The translations under genes and the position numbers were made by a program. This document shows positions 57,701 to 64,000 of a stretch of 64,000 bases of DNA, one piece after another (position 1 is the stretch's first letter; every line of letters starts with the position of its first letter). The notes beneath the pieces are model-generated. The model was not told where the DNA came from. It was given only the letters and a program-made list of their open reading frames with translations, and searched no databases. The DNA is from Aquatica leii (taxonomy: Eukaryota; Arthropoda; Insecta; Coleoptera; Lampyridae). The stretch is taken from the NCBI GenBank assembly GCA_035610365.1, contig CM069435.1, forward strand, positions 93,529,389 to 93,593,388, in the 5' to 3' direction.

Positions 57701-57930
57701 GTGCTGCTTTTTCTGTTTGTATCTCTATGTTAAACATGATTTTCTGTGTTTTTCATATTTAATGTCTTCTAATAATCTCTTTATGGTGTTTCTTTTTAGT
57801 ATTTCCATTTGTTTTTTTTAGTTTTACAGCGACTTCTTTAATTTTCCTGTGCAATAAATAAGTATTTGTTTATATTTGTGTTGTTCATTGCCGTATTTCA
57901 TGTGCCTTCTGCCAATTCCTATTTTTTCAT
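54720..57930 (-). pseudogene. R1-like non-LTR element with internal deletions
   Basis: Minus strand. A Lys-rich ORF1-like region (57,900-56,400) leads to a zinc-finger-like piece near 56,640. RT pieces follow near 55,760-55,420: WKKAKIILIEKTKE, PVQI, then MILITIDINNALNASSLAEI (motif A region), IGKCLVNKVKKLSERKVH, and VLQKSILGPLLRNGLYDKVL at 55,350 (the GVPQGSVLGPLLWN block). It then jumps to YLRVTSAYRTASTVAIEIIA at 55,150, the post-RT block of R1-type elements. The YADD segment and endonuclease are missing. The plus-strand Phe/Leu frames here are shadows. Confidence 0.75.
55860..56160 (-). other. GC-rich patch within the R1-like element
   Basis: The minus frame 56,089-55,892 is Ala/Pro/Thr-rich (TTVAPWQPITKFVPAK, then TRLALKAPAFAERLLP in part) and unlike the Lys/Asn-rich surroundings. 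It may be the hinge of ORF1 or an inserted piece of other origin. No family recognised. Confidence 0.35.
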
Positions 57931-58589
57931 CACGGCTGTAGCCCATTTTTTTTTAAATAGAAGATAAAGATAAAAATGAATAGAATACATTTTTTTTTAA
58001 TTTTATATAGCTGTGAAGTAAAAAAGGTCTCTAGTTTTGGTTAACTTGATAGCATTGAGGCCAGAAGAGAAAAATGGATCAAGAGAAACCAAATCGGAAA
58101 GAACAATAGTAAAGAAACATTTCCCACAGCTGAACCAAAAGCATTCTCGGCTAGGAGGGACTTTGGGAATGCCAGTTCCCATACTGGCATGGTGCCTGCT
58201 GTTGAAGTCCCGTAATCGTTGGCCGTCGGTGCCCAAAGTCCACCACGAGGAGGTAAGCGTTGGTGTCATCATATGTTTCTATGGCATAATAAGTAAACAC
58301 TTGCTCAAGGAATTACCAACAAAGGGATAGTGAAGCTCACGCATCTATTCAAAGCACTATTTAAAAAGTTGTTTTTTAAAAGACTGAAAACAATCATTGA
58401 GAAAAAACAAGTCACTCCGATCTATTAATTTAGATTTTGGAATACGCACTCTATCAAGTGGATCGCATCGGTAATCGGTACTTTTACGCATCTCCGATTG
58501 ATTACTTCCTCAGCAGTTCTGTTTCGTCACTAAAGTCTACAAGCATATTCCAAGGGACTTTTTGCAACTAATCATTAGTTAGTTTTGGT

Positions 58590-59906
58590 TTACCAAGTAA
58601 CGTTGTGCGTTGCGTTTAATACGCATTTACACAGCAGATGCTGCTGGGTCTCGTTTTCCCTTAAGTATCCGCATAAAGCGGTACTTCGCAGTTCCATTTT
58701 ATGCATGTATTTGTTAAGACCACAGGGCCCTGTTATTAATCCTGTGAGTTTCCTTAACTTTTGTCTGCTAATGCTTGATAGTGCATTTTGAGTGTTTGAT
58801 TGTGACTTTGTAAGGAAGAGTTTTATGTGCCGCATCCCTGAAGAGTTTTTCTATAGTTTCTTATGCTCTGTTGCTAGTTTTTTGCAAATTATTTCTTTTC
58901 CAGTCTCGTAGGCGATTTTGAGCTTTTTTTTAGCTAGCGCGTTCGCTATTAGATTTTCTTTAACATTTTGGTCTTTATGCAAATGAGCTACACTTGTTAG
59001 CGAATTAAATTTTTTCCAGAGTGTTTATGTATGCCATAATTAGGTTGAATTTAATTACTGGCGTTCTTAGTGCCAGTAATGATGCTTGACTGTCATACAT
59101 GATCGATATAGGACTATTAGCGTATGATTCCGAGTTGATAATGTTCCTGACACTCCAGTCAATAGCAGCGGTTTTAGCTTGAAAAGCGAACGGATATTAA
59201 CCCAAGGTCAACAAAAATTGCTTTAGATGGTGCCTGCTTCTATATATTCCTGCGCTGGAAATGTTTTTTGTGCACTCGTCGTATTATCACTTATGTTTTT
59301 TTAAAACAGGATAATTTTTTGTGAAGTCGGATCTCATAGTTAAGATTTTTTCTTCTCGCAGCACGTTGTATATGCCCTGTTTGTTTTTCCTAGTAATTGA
59401 CGTGTTTTCATTAATTTGTAGCTTGTATGCTACTGGTCTTGCTTTTATCATTACAACGAGGTGTAATGACGGAAGTGAAAGTAGTGCTTCCATGGCTGCT
59501 GCAAGTGTGGTTCTTATCGCTCTTGTTATTAGCAGACATGCCATTCCTTGTACTTTGCTTAGCTTGGCAGCTGTGCTTTTCAGGTTGGTTTCTTCACCTC
59601 ATACAAGCGCACTGTATGTTTTGTTACCACAGTATATAACCATTTGGTCATAGTGGGGTTCAATCCCTGTGTGCCCGACCATCCGTTTGGTTTTATTAAG
59701 AATCCTAATGGTCTTCGTTGTGACTTTTTCTAGATAAGCGTTGAAAGTCAGTCAAGCATCAAGAGTGAGTCTCCGATTTTTTACTTCTTTTGTCATTGAG
59801 ACCGTGACTACGTATGTACATCGTAAGTAGTTTTATGTCATCCGTTTTTCGTCGTTGTGTAAATTTAGTTAGGTACACTGATAGTCCTTCTCACTCTGCA
59901 TTATAC
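58590..59906 (-). pseudogene. R1-like ORF2 C-terminal part: thumb, RNase H, CCHC end
   Basis: Minus strand pieces: LGFLIKPNGWSGTQGLNPTM then TKWLYTVVTKHTV near 59,680-59,620; MACLLITRAIRTTLAAAMEA and LLSLPSLHLVVMIKARPVAY at 59,544. The RNase H region near 59,110 reads IMYDSQASLLALRTPV with the DSQAA motif. At 58,790-58,600 LSSISRQKLRKLTGLITGPC, ELRSTALCGYLRENETQQHL and LCKCVLN form the cysteine-rich end. Stops and frame changes interrupt it. Confidence 0.85.
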
Positions 59907-61377
59907 TCCTAAAGCAAATACATCTCCATTTTTTAGTTCTTGTAGCAGGTTGTTCATAGTGAGGTGACGGCACCCGCTTTGTGAGCAGCCGCCAGTCACT
60001 TTGGCTCTTACAGTGCTACCGTACAAAGTAACTGTTACCGTCCGATTCTTGAGCATTGGGTTGACCCAGTTTTGCACTAGAAGTGTGATGCCTTTTTTCT
60101 ACATTGCCATTTCAATTAAACTGAAGATAGTATTGTCAAATGCTTCTTCCATATCTAGAAGTACCCAATGCAATATCATTGTATTAGATGGCATTTCTGC
60201 ATCTGCTTACTAGTTGGTAAACTGCTAGCTTGCAAGATTTGCCGGATTAGTATTCATACTGGCATCGATGCAAAGACGAAGCCTTTCGTGTACCGTAATA
60301 TATATACAAGTCGACTACTTTTCCAAATTGTTTTAACGTGAAGGAAGTCAAGCTGATCGATCTCTAAGAGTTTGCTTGGGCGTACGTAGATCTTTCTGGT
60401 TTTCGTACCACCTTTACAATCCGCCAGTTGTTTGGTATATGCGAAAGTGTTAAGCTGACTCTGAAAATTTTGCACACTGCGTTTTGCAGAGCAGCAAATC
60501 CCGTTTGCAGCATGATGAAATAAATTCTATTGGCTCCTGGAGACTGAAAGGGTTTAAACGTATTGATTTATTCATTCTAGGTTTTCAGGACTAATTATTT
60601 TTCTCGCTAATTCCCGGCTTTTGGTGCCCGTTTGTTTGATATCTCTAGGTCCTGGTGCTTAGCAATCTTAGTTAACGATCAACCCAAAAAGTGTTTTTGC
60701 AATAGTTTTTGCAGATTACCTTCAACCGGGTCTGTAAACTTTCCACTTTTGCTCAGCATAAAACCGATATTTCCAAAGCAGTTCTTACTCAGAGCTTTTT
60801 GAAGGCGAGAACTTGTAGGTACCTTCTCCATGAGTGTCTCTTTGCCTTTTTAATGGCATTGTTGTATGTTGTAAGGCTAATTCTGGTATCATTCCAATCC
60901 CCTTTTTTTGGCTGGGTCAAATAGCTTTCTAGTGCGTGTCCTTGCTTTTTCAAGCTCACTGTTCCACCAAGTAACTTTGCTGGGGGTTTGATCGGCAGTT
61001 CTTGCGCAGCTTGCTTCAAATGTGGATTTGAATAAGATAACAATACTGTCCATCATTAGACCTAGTTTATGCGTTGATCTTGCTACTGAAAGACAGTCTC
61101 GGATTTGGCCGGCTAAAGTTTTGTTGAATAACTACCAGTTCCTTTCCTTAGGGTTTCTAAACTTCTTTACGAGTTTCTCATCTGATTCAATGTTGAATCG
61201 AATCATAGATACACTATGATTGGATAAAAAAAGGTTTATTTAATACAAACCACACTTTTATCACTTTGCTCGCCTTTAGAGTAGCAAGTGTGAGCTCAAT
61301 AATTTTACTGCGCTACACGGTTATAAACGTAGACACATCTCCGTTATTTACGATTCTGTTACAAAAGCTTTAGTTGA
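59907..61377 (-). repeat. Tandem duplication of R1-like RT, copy 1
   Basis: It matches 61,481-62,959 over its full length at high identity (I estimate mid-90s percent by eye), with a few small indels. One is a 14-bp difference near 59,955 versus 61,530. It codes for the linker WWN-type block (near 60,965), YNNAIKKAKRHSWRRYLQVL, then the RT. Both copies stop at the same base, after gttacaaaagctttagtt. Confidence 0.9.
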
Positions 61378-61480
61378 CACTATTTTTTTAACGGTCTTTA
61401 TTTTTTTTATAGGTTTGGTATTTTTCCAGAATTGCAAAGTGCTCCGTCTTGCTTACTATAATGGTGAAATTGTCGGCGTA
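61378..61480 (-). other. Single-copy RT stretch between tandem copies
   Basis: Minus-strand translation starts GYADNFTIIVSKTEHFAILE, the YADD motif C and following residues (last Asp replaced by Asn). In the undamaged order this follows copy 2's RT directly. It is absent after copy 1, so the break point is just before motif C. Confidence 0.75.
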
Positions 61481-62959
61481 TCCTAAAGCAAATACATCTC
61501 CATTTTTTAGTTCTTGTAGTAGGTTGTTCATGATGAGGCACCATAGTGAGATGACGGCACCCGCTTTGTGAGCAGCCGCCAGTCACTTTGGCTCTTATAG
61601 TGCTACCGTACAAAGTAGCTGTTATCGTCCGATTCTTGAGCATTGAGTTGACCCAGTTTCGCACTAGAAGTGTGATGCCTTTTTTCTACATTGCCATTGC
61701 AATTGAACTGAAGGTAGTACTGTCAAATAAGCCTTTCATATCTAGAAGTACCCAATGCAATATCATTGTATTAGATTGCATTTCTGCATCTGCTTACTAG
61801 TTGGTAAATTGCTAGCTTGCAAGATTTACCGGATTAGTATTCATACTGGCATCGATGCAAAGACGAAGCCTTTCGTGTCCCGTAATATATATACAAGTCG
61901 ACTACTTTGCCAAATTGTTTTAACGTGAAGGAAGTCAAGCTGATCGATCTCTAAGAGTTTGCTTGGGCGTACGTAGATCTATCTGATTTTGGTACCACCT
62001 TTACAATCCGCCAGCTGTTTGGTATATGCGAAAGTGTTAAGTTGAGTCTGAAAATTTTGCACAATGCGTTTTGCAGAGCTGCAAATCCCGTTTGCAGCAT
62101 GATGAAATAAATTCTATCGGCTCCTGGAGACTAAAAGGGTTTAAACGTATTGATTTATTTATTCTAGGTTTTCAGGACTAATTATTTTTCTCTCTAATTT
62201 CCGGCTTTTGGTGCCCGTTTGTTTGATATCTCTAGGTCCTGGTGCTTAGCAATCTTAGTTAACGATCAACCCAGATAGTGTTTTTGCAATAGTTCTTGCA
62301 GATTACCTTCAACCGGGTCTGTAAACTTTCTACTTTTGGTCAGCATAAAACCGATATTTCCAAAGCAGTTCTTACTCAGAGCTTTTTGAAGGCGAGAACT
62401 TGTAGGTACCTTTTCCATGAGTGTCTCTTTGCCTTTTTAATGGCATTGTTGTATGTTGTGAGGCTAATTCTGTATTTATCCCAATCCGCTTTTTTGCCTG
62501 GGTCAAATAGCTTTCTAGTGTGTGTCCTTGCTTTTTCAAACTCACTGTTCCACCAAGTAACTTTGCTGGGGGTTTGATCGGCAGTTCTTGCGCAGCTTGC
62601 TTTAAATGTGGATTTTAATAAGATAACAATACTGTCCATCATTAGACCTAGTTTATGCGTTGATCTTGCTACTGAAAGACAGTCTCTGATTTGGCCGGCT
62701 AAAGTTTTGTTGAATAACTACCAGTTCCTTTCCTTAGGGTTTCTAAACTCCTTTACGAGTTTCTCATCTGATTCAATGTTGAATCGAATCATAGATACAT
62801 GATTGGATAAAAAAAGGTTTATTTAATACAAACCACACTTTTATCACTTTGCTCGCCTTTAGAGTAGCAAATGTGAGCTCAATAATTTTACTGCGCTACA
62901 CGGTTATAAACGTAGACACATCTCCGTTATTTACGATTCTGTTACAAAAGCTTTAGTTT
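61407..62959 (-). pseudogene. R1-like ORF2 linker and RT, upstream copy
   Basis: From 62,642: ADQTPSKVTWWNSEFEKART, DWDKYRISLTTYNNAIKKAK and HSWKRYLQVLAFKKL. RT pieces follow: ISNSWRIVKVVPK-like and TYAQANSYRSISLTSF near 62,000, LRLCIDASMNTNPVNLAS near 61,850, motif A region LDMKGLFDSTTFSSIAMAM near 61,720. RNWVNSMLKNRTITATLYGS at 61,664, KVTGGCSQSG (the GCPQGG block) and YADN at about 61,480 follow. The motif A Asp is retained (LDMKGLFD). Frameshifts and stops disable it. Confidence 0.85.
61481..62959 (-). repeat. Tandem duplication of R1-like RT, copy 2
   Basis: Partner of 59,907-61,377. Offset is 1574 to 1588 bp depending on indels. Its right end at 62,959 is followed by unrelated sequence leading into a PLE-B end. 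Confidence 0.9.
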
Positions 62960-62984
62960 TTAATAAATTTTTGAAGTTGTGTGT

Positions 62985-63225
62985 TACGATTAATATAAAA
63001 TCTTAAGCTTTCGCGGTTGTTATGTTTATGTTTATAAGTGACTTTCGACTTAGACCGCGCCGTAGCTAAACACCCAGACTTAGGCTTGGTACTAGTCTTC
63101 TTGAGAGCCAAAACAAGAAGTAGAACTTGGCTTTTGCAGTATTGTCGTTCGTGAACCCAAACAAATTGACGTTTTGCAAGACATTGCAGATTGCATCCTC
63201 AGAGTGGTAAATGTCACTGGATGAT
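62985..63225 (-). mobile_element. PLE family B 3' end, isolated
   Basis: Inverted relative to 51,128-51,362 and similar throughout (gaagtagaacttggc, gtcgttcgtgaacccaaac, ccgcgccgtag, aagctttcgcggttgt). It contains only the terminal region with its hammerhead-like motif and no endonuclease. Whether it is a very short 5'-truncated insertion or a non-autonomous unit cannot be told. No clear TSD. Confidence 0.75.
63140..63215 (-). ncRNA. Hammerhead-ribozyme-like motif, PLE-B, degraded
   Basis: On the minus strand CTGAGGA (63,202-63,196) fits CUGANGA, and GCAA/TTGC can pair as stem II, but the following GAAAC reads AAAAC. The G12 position is lost, so cleavage is not expected. Confidence 0.45.
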
Positions 63226-64000
63226 TATTATGATTAAGTTCATCTACAAGTGTTCAGGATTTGGTAAAAAAAAATTTTGAAATTTTAGGTTTTTTAACGA
63301 GTTTTAAAATGTATATCATTGTTTTTTTAGGATTCGTAATAAGTTTTTGGTTGATTAGTCTGCGCAAAACGGTATAAAAAAGTATTTTCTTAAATTGACT
63401 TTAAAAAACTTTAGAGCAGATATTTTTTATGTCAGTTTTTGCATGTTAGTTTTTTGTTAAGAAAAGTTTTTAGATATTTTTGTGCTAGAGTTCCACTGCT
63501 TTAGTCTTCTTAGTTGGAGGTCTCTGTTTAAATGGATTTTTTCGCGTTTTGTGTCTTCGATACTTCTTCTAGTTCTATTTTATATTTTTTGTGATCTAAT
63601 AAAATTTAATTTTTAAGTCAATATTGATAATTTAAATTGGCAATTGTTAAAAGTTAGGCACATTAATTTTGTTAAAAAAAACTGCAGGTTTTTATACTAA
63701 ACTTTTTTACTCTACAGTTCTTTAATTTATGTTGATTTCATTTGCGTTTTTATAGCTTCTCAATTGCAAAATATTTATCGGTTTTTCGGTTCTTAGAAAC
63801 CAAATTCTTATTGTTACTTTTCTGCGAGCTTTCGCTTAATTACACATTTTTAGCAAACACGTAGCATCTTAAAAAATTCATCAAGATAGCAAAGCAAATA
63901 ATTATTTATAAATTTTATTTCGCGGAAATCTCGTCCTGCAAGGCATTTCATAATATTTGCAATGGAAAAAAGTAAAATTCAAAAGAAAGATGACAAAGCA
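63226..64000. other. AT-rich spacer, no gene seen
   Basis: No recognisable coding region or repeat up to the window end. Confidence 0.5.

Larger units (their letters stand above)
57975..62960 (-). mobile_element. R1-like non-LTR element with a tandem-duplicated RT
   Basis: Minus strand. Order from 62,960: linker and RT (copy 2), about 100 bp of RT continuation, then linker and RT again (copy 1). The thumb, RNase H and cysteine-rich end follow down to about 58,590, then a 3' untranslated region to an A-rich end near 57,975-58,010. The duplication breaks the order of the protein, so the locus cannot encode a working polyprotein as it stands. Confidence 0.85.

Noticed and set aside
59640..59690. 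ggttcaatccc as a tRNA B box
   Set aside because: It encodes the conserved GLNPTMTKW segment of the R1-like ORF2. No tRNA fold is seen.
1..64000. CRISPR arrays, rRNA, bacterial operons
   Set aside because: No regular spacer-repeat array or ribosomal sequence was seen, and all identified elements are eukaryotic.

Overview
The window is AT-rich animal DNA, most likely from an arthropod and probably an insect. The reason is the mix of families seen here: Penelope-like elements (PLEs), piggyBac, Tc1/mariner, pogo-like, BEL/Pao, Jockey, R1-like and RTE-like non-LTR retrotransposons. I found no convincing host protein-coding gene, tRNA, rRNA or CRISPR array. Almost everything recognisable is a transposable element (TE), mostly broken by stops, frameshifts, deletions and nested insertions. 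Four islands of more balanced base composition with no TE similarity (about 4.4-5.2, 19.3-19.9, 32.1-32.8 and 48.8-49.3 kb) look like candidate conserved non-coding or regulatory DNA in a gene-poor region. That is inference.

Layout. 0-6.2 kb: AT-rich spacer with a dispersed repeat and island 1. 6.2-10.3 kb: a piggyBac element split by a 1.84-kb insertion flanked by GATA; removing it restores the reading frame. 11.6-14 kb: an RTE-like copy that has lost its reverse transcriptase (RT), abutting a PLE remnant. 14.8-18.5 kb: a second piggyBac, a Tc1 remnant and a plus-strand RTE-like remnant. 19.3-25.9 kb: island 2, a near full-length minus-strand RTE-like element with ORF1 and ORF2, a non-LTR tail, and an almost intact Tc1-like transposase. 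26.9-32.8 kb: PLE pieces, a plus-strand RTE-like element and island 3.

33.7-47.7 kb is the most structured part. It holds several copies of PLE family A, one of them (36,006-38,876) nearly intact. That copy has an 11-bp target-site duplication (TSD), 99-bp inverted terminal repeats carrying hammerhead-ribozyme-like motifs, a 33-bp terminal extension and a 522-codon uninterrupted RT. Around it lie rearranged family A copies, a duplicated gene-like fragment of an unnamed insect family, and a BEL/Pao element invaded by a piece of PLE family B.

48.8-54.6 kb: island 4, a Jockey element split by a PLE-B insertion with a perfect 15-bp TSD, a pogo-like transposase and a second Jockey remnant. 54.7-63.2 kb: two R1-like elements on the minus strand, one with a 1.5-kb tandem duplication of its RT region, then a PLE-B 3' end. 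These elements do not form a pathway. What relates them is nesting and shared descent. Boundaries are approximate unless a target-site duplication is given.
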